From Enterobacter sp. ENT03 (GTDB lineage Bacteria; Pseudomonadota; Gammaproteobacteria; Enterobacterales; Enterobacteriaceae), in contig NZ_JAHUXA010000004.1 of NCBI RefSeq assembly GCF_019218745.1, positions 1 to 64,000 of the forward strand: a stretch of DNA of 64,000 nt, read 5' to 3'. Below are positions 29,826 to 38,823 of this stretch, piece after piece. The position numbers were made by a program, and so were the translations under genes. A model generated the notes under the pieces. That model searched no databases and had not been told where the DNA came from. It worked only from the letters and a program-made list of their open reading frames with translations. The number at the start of each line of letters is the position of its first letter. Position 1 is the stretch's first letter.

Positions 29826-29972
29826 GGTTGTCTCATCCGGTCAAAAACCGCCTTAGTTTACGCCGCCATTTTTGTGACGCAAGTCAGGTTAACGATTGCG
29901 TGAAAATTAGCCATTGCAATGGTGAACTAAAGCAGTATGATGCGGCGGCTTTATAAAATTACGTCGCATTAA

Positions 29973-30004
29973 TTGGGTTCCCTAACCCCAACAACTAAAA
30001 AGGT
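29973..30004 (+). ncRNA. preQ1-I riboswitch controlling yhhQ
   Basis: Stem P1 is TTGGG (29973-29977) with CCCAA (29987-29991). The loop TTCCCTAAC is between them and the A-rich tail CAACTAAAAAGG follows. Loop bases CCT (29981-29983) can pair with AGG of the ribosome site (30001-30003), forming the H-type pseudoknot of preQ1-I aptamers. It closely resembles the known Thermoanaerobacter aptamer in layout. Ligand binding would hide the AAGG seven bases before the yhhQ ATG, so translation would fall when preQ1 is plentiful. The queuosine-precursor transporter gene downstream fits. Confidence 0.85.
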
Positions 30005-30010
30005 CACAAT

Positions 30011-30676
30011 ATGTCGCAGTTCTCTCAATCCCAGCGCGTAAAAGCGTTGTTCTGGTTATCGCTATTCCATTTACTGGTGATCACCTCCAGTAACTATCTG
30101 GTGCAGTTGCCGATCTCTGTTTTCGGTTTTCACACCACCTGGGGCGCGTTCAGCTTTCCGTTTATTTTCCTCGCCACCGATCTGACCGTGCGTATTTTTG
30201 GCGCACCGCTGGCCCGACGTATTATCTTTGCCGTAATGATCCCAGCGCTGGTGGTGTCTTATATCATCTCGTCGCTGTTTTATATGGGCAGCTGGCAGGG
30301 ATTCGGCGCGCTGGCGCATTTCAACCTGTTTGTCGCCCGTATCGCCGCCGCCAGCTTTATGGCTTATACACTGGGGCAGATCCTCGACGTGCGCGTCTTT
30401 AATCGCCTGCGCCAGAGCCGCCACTGGTGGCTTGCGCCGACGGTTTCCACCGTTTTCGGTAACGCCAGCGACACCATCGCCTTCTTCTTTATCGCCTTCT
30501 GGCGCAGTCCGGATGCGTTTATGGCGCAGCACTGGATGGAAATTGCGCTCGTGGACTACAGCTTTAAAGTGCTTATCAGCCTGGTATTCTTCCTGCCTAT
30601 GTATGGCGTATTGCTGAATATGTGCCTGAAAAGACTGGCAGATAAATCTGAAATTCCTGCGTTGCAGGCCAGTTAA
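30011..30676 (+). CDS. yhhQ: Queuosine precursor transporter
   Basis: YhhQ (QPTR) takes up queuosine precursors preQ0/preQ1 across the inner membrane. The 221-residue protein has about six hydrophobic segments and the family segments FPFIFLATDLTVRIFG (about 48-63) and FGNASDTIAFFFIAFW (about 149-164). It is preceded by a preQ1 riboswitch, direct support for the assignment. Confidence 0.94.
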   Translation: MSQFSQSQRVKALFWLSLFHLLVITSSNYLVQLPISVFGFHTTWGAFSFPFIFLATDLTVRIFGAPLARRIIFAVMIPALVVSYIISSLFYMGSWQGFGALAHFNLFVARIAAASFMAYTLGQILDVRVFNRLRQSRHWWLAPTVSTVFGNASDTIAFFFIAFWRSPDAFMAQHWMEIALVDYSFKVLISLVFFLPMYGVLLNMCLKRLADKSEIPALQAS

Positions 30677-30748
30677 AGGTACGCCTGACAACTTGTGATA
30701 AGATGGACGAATGAGCCGTTATGGCCGTTTATCGAAAGGAAGAAGTCA

Positions 30749-31306
30749 ATGCGCAATCTGGTTAAGTATGTCGGTATTGGCCTGCTGGTAATGGGGCTGG
30801 CGGCCTGTGACAACAATGATAAAGCGACGCCGGCGCAGGCTGCGTCGGCGGAAGCCAATGCCACCGGTCAGCCGGTAACGCTGCTGGATGGCAAGCTGAG
30901 TTTCTCGCTGCCCGCAGACATGAGCGACCAGAGCGGCAAGCTGGGCACCCAGGCAAATAACATGCACGTTTACTCTGATGCGACCGGTCAGAAAGCGGTG
31001 ATTGTTATTGTCGGCGACAACAGCAACGAAGAACTGTCGGTGCTGACCAAACGTCTGGAAGATCAGCAGCGCAGCCGCGATCCGCAGCTGCAAGTAGTGA
31101 CCAACAAATCCATCGACGTGAAAGGCCAGAAAATGCAGCAGCTCGACAGCATTATCTCTGCCAAAGGCCAGACAGCCTGGTCGTCCGTGGTGCTGGGTAA
31201 AGTGGATAACAAATTGCTGACCATCCAGGTCACGCTGCCGGCGGAAAACCAGCAGCAGGCGCAAACCGCGGCTGAGAACATTATCAACACCATCGTGCTG
31301 AAATAA
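30749..31306 (+). CDS. dcrB: Inner-membrane lipoprotein DcrB
   Basis: DcrB is a lipoprotein needed by some phages (C1, C6) for DNA entry and linked to envelope lipoprotein maturation. The 185-residue protein has E. coli length. It has a lipobox LAAC with Cys21 and the conserved core [15 protein letters not shown]-like [14 protein letters not shown] and [20 protein letters not shown]. The start at 30749 has GGAAGAAG upstream and matches E. coli [16 protein letters not shown]. Confidence 0.94.
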   Translation: MRNLVKYVGIGLLVMGLAACDNNDKATPAQAASAEANATGQPVTLLDGKLSFSLPADMSDQSGKLGTQANNMHVYSDATGQKAVIVIVGDNSNEELSVLTKRLEDQQRSRDPQLQVVTNKSIDVKGQKMQQLDSIISAKGQTAWSSVVLGKVDNKLLTIQVTLPAENQQQAQTAAENIINTIVLK

Positions 31307-31327
31307 GTCTCTGCCGGACGTAAACCG

Positions 31328-32530
31328 CTACACCACGGCCTCCATGGGAGGCCGTTTTTTTAACCGCCACGCCAGCAGCAGCGCCACCGCAACCAGTCCC
31401 GCCGCGGCCAGATAGATCACCGACACGCCCGCCCACGCCATTAACAGCCCGGCTGCCGGTCCGGTCACCCCGAGCGACAAATCCATAAAGACTGTATAGG
31501 TCGCCAGCGCCGCGCCCTGATTTTGCTGCGGTACGGCTTTTACCGCCACCACGCCCAGCGCCGGGAAGACCAGCGAAAAACCCGCCCCCGCGAGCAGCAC
31601 ACCCACTTTTGCCATCCAGGGATCGACTGCCAGTCCCACCAGTACCAGGCCGAGCGTTTCCACCACAAAGCAGACCATCGCCACGTTCAGGCCACCGACG
31701 CGGTTAACGGTATTGGGGAAAAACAGTCGCGTGCCGACAAACGCACAGCTGAACAACGTAAGCGCAAAGGCCGCGCCATCCCAGCCGCGGGCATCGTAAA
31801 ACAGGGTGATAAAAGTGGCGATCACGCCAAACCCGGCGGAGCCAAGCGCCAGCGCCATGCCGTACAGCCAGACCCGGCCCAGTACCGCGCGAAACGGCAA
31901 CGGCTTGCCTTTGCTGACCTTCACCGCCGGACGGCTCAGCGCGAACAGCAGCGCCGTCACCGCTACCGCCATGATAATTACCGCCAGTCCCGTCAGGCCG
32001 GTGTAGTGATAGCAGAGCACGCCCAGCGGCGCACCGATCGCCATCGCGCCATACGAGGCAATCCCGTTCCAGGAGATCACTTTACCGATATGCAGCGATC
32101 CCACCACGCCAACACCCCACAGCGTAGCCCCGGTTCCGGCAAAGCTCTGCCCGATGCCGAGGATCACGCGGCCCAGGCACAGCAGCAGCAAACAGACCAC
32201 CGGCGTGGCGGTGCTCAATCCCGCCAGCAGATAAAACAGGCCGCTCAGCACGCAGCCGCACAGGCCGAAGACGACAATTTTTTTCGGGCCGAACAGATCG
32301 GCGTAGCGTCCGGCATGAGGGCGACTCACCAGGGTGGCAAAATATTGCAGGCTGATCACCAGCCCCGCCCAGAACGCGCTAAATCCCATCACATCATGGA
32401 CATAGCCCGGCAGCACCGCCAGCGGTAAGCCAATGGTCAGATAACTGGCGAAGTTAAAAATAACGACAGAGATGATGCGCAAATTAAGACGCAATCCGTT
32501 CAGCGCCGGTTCGGCAACGGGTTCAGGCAT
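31328..32530 (-). CDS. yhhS: Major facilitator superfamily transporter YhhS
   Basis: This is a 400-residue inner-membrane transporter with about 12 hydrophobic segments. MPEPVAEPALNGLRLNLRII and SYLTIGLPLAVLPGYVHDVM match E. coli YhhS, as does the cytoplasmic-loop motif GRYADLFGPKK of the MFS family. E. coli YhhS over-expression has been tied to arabinose efflux and glyphosate tolerance; the natural substrate is unknown. The start at 32530 is chosen by homology; an upstream in-frame ATG (32542) adds four residues. It is convergent with dcrB. Confidence 0.93.
   Translation of the reverse strand: MPEPVAEPALNGLRLNLRIISVVIFNFASYLTIGLPLAVLPGYVHDVMGFSAFWAGLVISLQYFATLVSRPHAGRYADLFGPKKIVVFGLCGCVLSGLFYLLAGLSTATPVVCLLLLCLGRVILGIGQSFAGTGATLWGVGVVGSLHIGKVISWNGIASYGAMAIGAPLGVLCYHYTGLTGLAVIIMAVAVTALLFALSRPAVKVSKGKPLPFRAVLGRVWLYGMALALGSAGFGVIATFITLFYDARGWDGAAFALTLFSCAFVGTRLFFPNTVNRVGGLNVAMVCFVVETLGLVLVGLAVDPWMAKVGVLLAGAGFSLVFPALGVVAVKAVPQQNQGAALATYTVFMDLSLGVTGPAAGLLMAWAGVSVIYLAAAGLVAVALLLAWRLKKRPPMEAVV
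31335..31361 (+). terminator. Rho-independent terminator of dcrB, lying inside the yhhS 3' end
   Basis: ACGGCCTCC-ATG-GGAGGCCGT is a perfect nine-base stem followed by seven T residues, 29 bases after the dcrB stop. The same bases encode the last codons of yhhS on the other strand. Confidence 0.9.
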
Positions 32531-32673
32531 GGAGCTCACCACATTTTTTACAACAGTGTTTCACTATTATCATGATGACGGCTGAAAATCAGCAGCAGAT
32601 TCAGATAATGCACGTCATGCGAAGCGCCGCCGACGCACTACACTTAGCGGGACTGCGGATAAAGGAATTCACT

Positions 32674-33723
32674 ATGACCACCCCCCAGCCCGATAAAGCG
32701 GGTTTGCACATACTTCTTAAACTGGCCTCTCTGGTTATTATTCTGGCGGGCATACATGCTGCCGCCGACATTATTGTTCAGTTATTAATGGCGCTGTTTT
32801 TCGCCATCGTCCTAAACCCGCTGGTGACCTGGTTTTTGCGTCGCGGCGTAAAACGTCCGGTGGCGATCACCATTGTGGTGGTAGTGATGATGATTGTGCT
32901 GACCGCGCTGTTTGGCGTGCTGGCGGCGTCATTTAATGAATTCATCACCATGCTGCCTAAATACAACAAGGAATTAACCCGCAAAGTCCTTCAGTTGCAG
33001 GACATGATGCCGTTCCTGCATCTGCATATGTCGCCGGAGCGCATGCTACAGCGTATGGACTCCGACAAAATGATGGCCTTCGCCACGTTACTGATGACCG
33101 GCCTGTCGAACGCCATGGCCAGCATCGTGCTGCTGGTGATGACCGTGGTGTTTATGCTGTTTGAAGTGCGCCATCTGCCGTACAAACTGCGCTTCGCGCT
33201 GAACAATCCGCAGATCCACATCGCCGGGCTGCACCGTGCGTTAAAAGGCGTGTCGCATTATCTGGCGCTAAAAACACTGATCAGCCTGTGGACCGGGGCG
33301 ATTATCTGGCTGGGATTAATGCTGCTGGGCGTCCAGTTTGCGCTGATGTGGGGCGTGCTGGCGTTCTTGCTTAACTACGTACCCAATATTGGCTCGGTGA
33401 TTTCGGCTATTCCGCCGATGATCCAGGCTTTCCTGTTTAACGGTTTCTACGAATTTATGATGGTGGGGATCCTGTTCCTGGTGGTGCACATGGTCCTCGG
33501 GAATATGGTGGAACCGCGCATGATGGGTCATCGACTGGGCATGTCGACGATGGTGGTGTTCTTATCGTTGCTGATTTGGGGATGGCTGCTCGGTCCGGTG
33601 GGAATGCTGCTCTCGGTGCCGCTCACCAGCGTCTGTAAGATCTGGATGGAAACCACCAAAGGTGGCAGCAAGCTGGCGATCCTGTTGGGGCCAGGCCGTC
33701 CGAAAACCAGGCTACCCGGTTAG
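32674..33723 (+). CDS. yhhT: AI-2E family transporter YhhT
   Basis: This 349-residue inner-membrane protein has E. coli length and about seven to eight hydrophobic segments. It belongs to the AI-2E/TqsA family (PF01594), with conserved FALMWGVLAFLLNYVPNIGSV-type sequence (about 222-242) and GNMVEPRMMGHRLGMS. Relatives export autoinducer-2 or act as ion exchangers; the YhhT substrate is not known. The start at 32674 (MTTPQPDKAG) follows AAGGAA by six bases; a longer in-frame reading has no ribosome site. Confidence 0.92.
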   Translation: MTTPQPDKAGLHILLKLASLVIILAGIHAAADIIVQLLMALFFAIVLNPLVTWFLRRGVKRPVAITIVVVVMMIVLTALFGVLAASFNEFITMLPKYNKELTRKVLQLQDMMPFLHLHMSPERMLQRMDSDKMMAFATLLMTGLSNAMASIVLLVMTVVFMLFEVRHLPYKLRFALNNPQIHIAGLHRALKGVSHYLALKTLISLWTGAIIWLGLMLLGVQFALMWGVLAFLLNYVPNIGSVISAIPPMIQAFLFNGFYEFMMVGILFLVVHMVLGNMVEPRMMGHRLGMSTMVVFLSLLIWGWLLGPVGMLLSVPLTSVCKIWMETTKGGSKLAILLGPGRPKTRLPG

Positions 33724-33810
33724 CGGCTAACGTAAACGGAGAAAGTCAGGCGGCCGCGATAATTTTTAGCGATAATCTAGCGAATTGATGATCAAACGCC
33801 GGGATTAAGT

Positions 33811-34389
33811 ATGTACCGAGTGGTGCGCGGAAAAATTTCGACACTCAGCAAAGGGGATGTACCGCCTGCGCTGCTTTCACAAGCGCCAGAGGGTGCTCGC
33901 CGGGCGGCGTGGCTGGCAGGGCGTGTGCTCCTGTCGCGCCTGTTTTCGCCGCTGCCGGAGGTGATTTACAGCGAGCACGGCAAACCGCTGTTTGCCGGCC
34001 AGAGCGAGTGGTGGTTTAACCTGAGCCATAGCGGCGATGACATCGCTCTGCTGCTGAGCGATGAAGGCGAAGTGGGCTGTGATGTAGAAGTGATCCGGCC
34101 GCGCGCTAACTGGCAGGCGCTCGCCAATGCGGTGTTCAGCAATGCTGAGCACGCCGAGCTGGAGCGAACACCGGCCGCGCAGCAACTGGCGGTGTTCTGG
34201 CATATCTGGACGCGCAAAGAAGCCATCGTCAAACAGCGTGGCGGCAGCGCCTGGCAAATCGTCAGCGTCGATAGCCACGGCCTGCTGCATTTTTCGCTCA
34301 GCCACTGTCAGATCGACAACCTGAGCCTTGCCGTCTGCACCCCCACGCCGTATACCCTGCTTGCGGCGGATATTCAGTTGGTAGAGTAA
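33811..34389 (+). CDS. acpT: 4'-phosphopantetheinyl transferase AcpT
   Basis: AcpT attaches the phosphopantetheine arm of CoA to acyl carrier proteins. The 192-residue protein has the family motifs NLSHSGDDIALLLSDEGEVGCDVE (GxD at about 89-91, Mg-binding) and FWHIWTRKEAIVKQRG (WxxKEA at about 130-140). It lies downstream of yhhT as in E. coli. The nik operon that follows there is absent here. Confidence 0.94.
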   Translation: MYRVVRGKISTLSKGDVPPALLSQAPEGARRAAWLAGRVLLSRLFSPLPEVIYSEHGKPLFAGQSEWWFNLSHSGDDIALLLSDEGEVGCDVEVIRPRANWQALANAVFSNAEHAELERTPAAQQLAVFWHIWTRKEAIVKQRGGSAWQIVSVDSHGLLHFSLSHCQIDNLSLAVCTPTPYTLLAADIQLVE

Positions 34390-34479
34390 TACAGACATTC
34401 CTGACTTACCCTCTCCCGCACCATGCAACTGCTACGCTTAACGGTCTGAAGAAACATCAATAATGACCGGGAGCAGACC

Positions 34480-35274
34480 ATGAAAATCGATTTAACGGGC
34501 AAACTCGCGCTGGTTACCGCCTCTACCGGCGGGATCGGCTTTGCTATCGCGCGCGGGCTTGCGGAAAGCGGTGCGGAAGTGATTATCAATGGCCGCAGCG
34601 AAAGTTCGGTGAATCAGGGCATCCAGAATTTACAGCAGGTCGTGCCGGGCGTGGCAGTGCGCGCAGCGGTTGCCGATCTCAGTACGCCAGAAGGCGTGGA
34701 GTCGGTGCTGCGCGCGGCGTCGGGCGTCGATATTCTGGTGAATAATGCCGGGATTTACGGTCCGCAGGATTTCTACTCCACCGACGACGAGACGTGGGAA
34801 AACTACTGGCAAACTAACGTGATGTCCGGGGTACGCCTCGCCCGCGCACTGCTGCCCGGCATGGTGCAAAAAGGCTGGGGGCGGGTGGTGTTTATCTCCT
34901 CTGAGTCGGCGCTGAATATCCCGTCGGATATGATCCACTATGGCGTGACCAAAACTGCGCAGCTCTCCCTTGCGCGCGGGCTGGCAAAATTTGTCGCCGG
35001 TAGCGGCGTGACGGTCAACAGCGTGCTGCCGGGGCCAACAATGTCAGACGGTTTTGCCGCCATGATGAAAGACGAGATGGAACGCACCGGCAAATCTCTG
35101 GATACGCTGGCAAAAGAGTTCGTGATGGCGAACCGCCCCAGCTCGGTGATCCAGCGCGCGGCCACGGTCGAAGAGGTCGCTAATATGGTGGTGTATGTTT
35201 GTTCGACCCAGGCGTCGGCGACGTCAGGCGCAGCCCTGCGCGTGGACGGCGGCGTGGTGGATGATATTGTTTGA
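34480..35274 (+). CDS. Short-chain dehydrogenase/reductase (SDR), unknown substrate
   Basis: This is a 264-residue classical SDR. The cofactor motif TASTGGIGFAIARG (about 12-25) is a variant of TGxxxGxG, with Ala-Ser for Gly. NNAG is at about 87-90. The active-site Ser is in FISSESA and Tyr/Lys in YGVTK (about 152-156). Asn-Gly-Arg after the second beta-strand (INGRSES) favours NADP(H). RBS GGGAG lies before the ATG. The substrate cannot be inferred. It replaces the nik region of E. coli between acpT and yhiN. Confidence 0.85.
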   Translation: MKIDLTGKLALVTASTGGIGFAIARGLAESGAEVIINGRSESSVNQGIQNLQQVVPGVAVRAAVADLSTPEGVESVLRAASGVDILVNNAGIYGPQDFYSTDDETWENYWQTNVMSGVRLARALLPGMVQKGWGRVVFISSESALNIPSDMIHYGVTKTAQLSLARGLAKFVAGSGVTVNSVLPGPTMSDGFAAMMKDEMERTGKSLDTLAKEFVMANRPSSVIQRAATVEEVANMVVYVCSTQASATSGAALRVDGGVVDDIV

Positions 35275-35319
35275 TATGCAGCCCGCGGCGCCAGACCGGC
35301 ACCGCGGGTGTTACACAGA

Positions 35320-37218
35320 TTAGATTTTGAAGCTGGTCACGATTTTTTCCAGGTGAACCGTCTGTTCTTCCATGGATTGCGCCGCAGCCGCCACTTCCTG
35401 CACCAGCGCCGCGTTTTGCTGGGTGGTGCTGTCGAGCTGGTTGATCGCCATATTAATCTGATCGATGCCCTTGCTTTGCTCGTTGCTCGCGGAACTGATC
35501 TCAGAGATTAAGGTGGTCACGCTCTCCACTTTCTCCACCAGGCCATTCATGGTGACACCCGCCTGCCTGACCAGACTTCCCCCCTGCTCGATATTAGCAA
35601 CGGATTCTTCGATCAGCTTTTTAATTTCCTGCGCCGAGGTGGCGCTGCGCTGTGCCAGAGAACGCACTTCACCCGCAACCACCGCGAATCCACGCCCGTT
35701 TTCACCGGCACGCGCCGCTTCAACTGCTGCGTTCAGCGCCAGGATGTTGGTCTGGAACGAAATTCCGTCAATGACGCTGATAATGTCGACAATTTTCACC
35801 GACGAATCATTAATGCGGCTCATGGTAGTGACCACTTCATTCACCACAGAAGCGCCCTCACGTGCCGCACCCGATACCTGATTAGAAAGGCGATTCGCTG
35901 CAACGGCGTTATCGGCGTTCTGACGTACGGTGCTGGTCAGTTCTTCCATAGAAGCCGCGGTTTCCACTATCGAGGAGGACTGATCTTCGGTACGGCCAGA
36001 CAGGTCACGGTTGCCCCCGGCAATCTGGCGCGATGCCGACGAGATCGCCTGCGCGCTTTGGCCTACCTGCTGCATCAATTCCTGCAAATAGGTAATAAAG
36101 GCATTGAAGTTCTGAATGATCGCGTTGAACTCCGGGCTTTTGCTCTCGGTTAAACGTTGGGTGAGATCAGCACCACCGCTGGACAACGCTTCGATATTTT
36201 TATTTAACAGGCTAACGTTTCTGAATATGTTGCGCACAAAAACCATTAAGACGAGGATTAAGATGATCCCCAATGATAATTGCACAATGGTTAACTTGGT
36301 GAGAATAGAATTGGATGCCTGCGCCAGTTTACTGCTCGGCAAATCGACGGCCAGGTACCAGGGGCTTCCTTCTATAGGCAGCACAAATAAAGCGTGCTCG
36401 CCGTCAGATGCGGAATATTTTCCTTCATAAGATTTTTGTTGCCCGGCGCTGAGCAGTTTTAATAATGCGTCGGAGGAAGGCAGGTTGAGATCGCGTAAAT
36501 TACTCAGCGCTTTGCCGCCTTCTGTGGAGGCCGCATTACCCACGATTTTCCCGTCCTGCTCAATAATCAGGACGTTACCGTCAATGGCTTTGCTCATGTT
36601 TGCCGCCAGCTGATTAAAAAAGCCCAGGGTCACGTCAATCGTGGCCACGCCCCAGGGTTTACCGTCACGCCAGATGGTCATGGCACAGTTTGTCCGTGGC
36701 TGTGGGCTGGCGGCATCCTGATAAGCACGCGCCCAGGCGCACTCGCCTTTGGCTGCGTTCAGGCCATCTTTATACCAGGGCTGTTCCCAGTATTTCTCGG
36801 ATTCCGGCTGGTTCCACACGGTATTGACCTGCAATACGCCACCGGCATCGCGTGCAAAAAAGGTGCTGAATTTTTCACGCTCTGGATCGCGCAGACGCGG
36901 TAAGGGCCAGATGCCGCCGCCAAACACGTTCAGATCGCCATACTGGTTAACCAGGTTAGGCAGCAGCTGATCGATCTGCGTACTGTCGAGCGTGCTGACC
37001 AGTTCCGTAATCACTTTTTGCTGTGCTTTGACGCGATTCATTTGCTCTTTGATGGCGTCACTTTGCAGGGCGACGGTATTACGTACCAGCTCGGTTTCAG
37101 TAGCGACAATTTGTGGGGAAACAAAGCGATTAATTACAAAGAAAGTAACCAGCAGTAATATAAAGAAAAATCCAACAAGAAGCAGGCTAAAACGACCTTG
37201 GGTTGTTTTCCATAGCAT
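35320..37218 (-). CDS. Methyl-accepting chemotaxis protein with a Cache-type sensor domain
   Basis: This 632-residue chemoreceptor has a membrane segment at about 10-30 and a large periplasmic domain (31-305) of dCache type. That domain holds [18 protein letters not shown], two cysteines (in GECAWAR and RTNCAMTIW) and [11 protein letters not shown]. The second membrane segment is at about 308-330, then HAMP (330-385) and the signalling domain with the conserved tip [20 protein letters not shown] and [19 protein letters not shown]. It ends at KIVTSFKI and has no NWETF-type CheR/CheB tether, so adaptation may depend on other receptors. The ligand is unknown; such domains often bind amino or organic acids. 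A FliA-type promoter lies upstream. Confidence 0.92.
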   Translation of the reverse strand: MLWKTTQGRFSLLLVGFFFILLLVTFFVINRFVSPQIVATETELVRNTVALQSDAIKEQMNRVKAQQKVITELVSTLDSTQIDQLLPNLVNQYGDLNVFGGGIWPLPRLRDPEREKFSTFFARDAGGVLQVNTVWNQPESEKYWEQPWYKDGLNAAKGECAWARAYQDAASPQPRTNCAMTIWRDGKPWGVATIDVTLGFFNQLAANMSKAIDGNVLIIEQDGKIVGNAASTEGGKALSNLRDLNLPSSDALLKLLSAGQQKSYEGKYSASDGEHALFVLPIEGSPWYLAVDLPSSKLAQASNSILTKLTIVQLSLGIILILVLMVFVRNIFRNVSLLNKNIEALSSGGADLTQRLTESKSPEFNAIIQNFNAFITYLQELMQQVGQSAQAISSASRQIAGGNRDLSGRTEDQSSSIVETAASMEELTSTVRQNADNAVAANRLSNQVSGAAREGASVVNEVVTTMSRINDSSVKIVDIISVIDGISFQTNILALNAAVEAARAGENGRGFAVVAGEVRSLAQRSATSAQEIKKLIEESVANIEQGGSLVRQAGVTMNGLVEKVESVTTLISEISSASNEQSKGIDQINMAINQLDSTTQQNAALVQEVAAAAQSMEEQTVHLEKIVTSFKI

Positions 37219-37253
37219 GATGAATATGACTCAGGTGGGGGGCTATAACATTT

Positions 37254-37280
37254 ATAACGGCATACTGATGGATAACTTTA
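37254..37280 (-). promoter_or_regulatory. FliA (sigma-28) promoter of the chemoreceptor gene
   Basis: The minus strand reads TAAAGTTA (37280-37273), an 11-base spacer, then GCCGTTAT (37261-37254). The consensus is TAAAGTTT-N11-GCCGATAA, so 13 of 16 bases agree with exact spacing. It lies 36 bases before the start codon. The receptor should be expressed as a late flagellar gene. Confidence 0.75.
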
Positions 37281-37347
37281 GTTTTATAAATTGGTTAGCT
37301 ATAAAAGCTTATTTAATTAACGTCCTGAGAAAACGCGCTAAATAAAG

Positions 37348-37372
37348 TAGCCCGAACGCTATCGGGCTTAAT
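37348..37372 (-). terminator. Weak terminator of yhiN
   Basis: AGCCCGATAGCGTTCGGGCT forms a stem about 30 bases after the yhiN stop. The tail ACTTTATTT is only partly T-rich. Confidence 0.5.
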
Positions 37373-37400
37373 GCAAAAATTATTTCGATGCAATCAACGA

Positions 37401-38594
37401 TTATTCGCCGATCAATGCCTGTGCGCAGGCCCAGGCGCTGGCCCAGGCCCACTGGAAGTTGTAGCCGCCGAGCCAGCCGGTGACATCCATCACTTCGCCG
37501 ATGAAATAAAGTCCGGGTACGTTGCGCGCTTCCATGGTGCGTGACGACAGCTCGCGGGTATCCACGCCGCCCAGCGTCACTTCCGCCGTGCGGTAGCCTT
37601 CGGTACCGTTTGGCTGCACCCGCCACCGGGTCAGCGTTTCGATAAGCGTTTGCTGGTCGCGCGGATTTAGCTGCTTCAGCGTCACATCCGGGATCTGCCC
37701 CAGCGTTTGTAAGCACTCCACCAGGCGCTTTGGCAGTTGCAGGGCAAGCGTATTTTTCAGGCTCTGATTCGGGTGCGCCGCCCGCTGCTCATTGAGCAGG
37801 CTTTCCAGATCGCACTCTGGCAGCAAATTAATGGTGACGAATTCGCCAGGCTGCCAGTAGCTGGAAATTTGCAGGATCGCCGGGCCAGAAAGACCGCGAT
37901 GGGTAAAGAGCAGGTTTTCGCGGAAAACCGTGCCGTCCTCAGCTTCAATCACCGCGGGCACTGAGACGCCAGAGAGCGTTTGTAGCTGCTCCAGTAACGG
38001 CTTATGCAAAGTAAAAGGCACCAGTCCCGCGCGGGTCGGCAGCACCTTCAGGCCAAACTGCTCGGCAATTTTATAGCCGAAAGGCGTGGCGCCAAGGCCT
38101 GGCATTGAAAGACCACCGCTGGCGATCACCAGGTTGTCAGCACTGACGGTATCGCCATTCAGCGTCAGCGTATAACCGTCGTCATCGCGGGCGACTTCCA
38201 GCACTTCGCTACGCAGCCGTATCACCACATTGCCCGCTGTACATTCCGCCACCAGCATATCAACAATCTGCTGAGCAGAATCGTCGCAGAACAGCTGTCC
38301 GAGCGTCTTCTCATGCCACGCGATACCGTGCCTGCCGACAAGATCGATAAAATCCCACTGGGTGTAGCGCGCCAGCGCAGATTTGCAAAAATGCGGGTTC
38401 TGGCTGAGATAAGCCGCAGGCTCGATATAAAGGTTAGTAAAGTTGCAGCGACCGCCGCCAGACATGAGGATCTTGCGGCCCGGTTTTTTACCGTTATCGA
38501 GTAACAGGACGCGCTTCCCCGCCTGTCCGGCCTGCGCGGCACAAAACATTCCGGCCGCTCCGGCTCCAATTACGATGGCATCAAACCTTTCCAC
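37401..38594 (-). CDS. yhiN: YhiN family flavoprotein (BaiN-like NAD(P)/FAD oxidoreductase)
   Basis: This is a 397-residue predicted FAD enzyme of the HI0933/BaiN family. The dinucleotide fold is VIGAGAAGMFCAAQAG (about 8-23), followed by KPGRKILMSGGGRCNFTN (about 37-54). The C-terminal FAD contact is PGLYFIGEVMDVTGWLGGYN. The reaction in enterobacteria is unknown. A GTG start at 38594 is chosen because AGAGGA precedes it by seven bases and MERFDAI then matches E. coli; the longer in-frame ATG lacks a ribosome site. Confidence 0.92.
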   Translation of the reverse strand: MERFDAIVIGAGAAGMFCAAQAGQAGKRVLLLDNGKKPGRKILMSGGGRCNFTNLYIEPAAYLSQNPHFCKSALARYTQWDFIDLVGRHGIAWHEKTLGQLFCDDSAQQIVDMLVAECTAGNVVIRLRSEVLEVARDDDGYTLTLNGDTVSADNLVIASGGLSMPGLGATPFGYKIAEQFGLKVLPTRAGLVPFTLHKPLLEQLQTLSGVSVPAVIEAEDGTVFRENLLFTHRGLSGPAILQISSYWQPGEFVTINLLPECDLESLLNEQRAAHPNQSLKNTLALQLPKRLVECLQTLGQIPDVTLKQLNPRDQQTLIETLTRWRVQPNGTEGYRTAEVTLGGVDTRELSSRTMEARNVPGLYFIGEVMDVTGWLGGYNFQWAWASAWACAQALIGE

Positions 38595-38823
38595 ACGACG
38601 ATCCTCTTGATAAATGAGCGGCGAATTGTAAATTTTCGCCGCTGGTCGCACCAGCGAAAATATGTCAATTCAATGACAGCCCGTTGAAAAATAAAAGATA
38701 ATTGTTTTTACGCTTTGACAACCTAAGGAAAATTATCAAAAAAAGTCTATATTTCACTTTCCCCGCACCGCGGTTGTCCACGATAATGCGCCGCGTTCAT
38801 GACCTCAAAATGGCGTAACGTAT

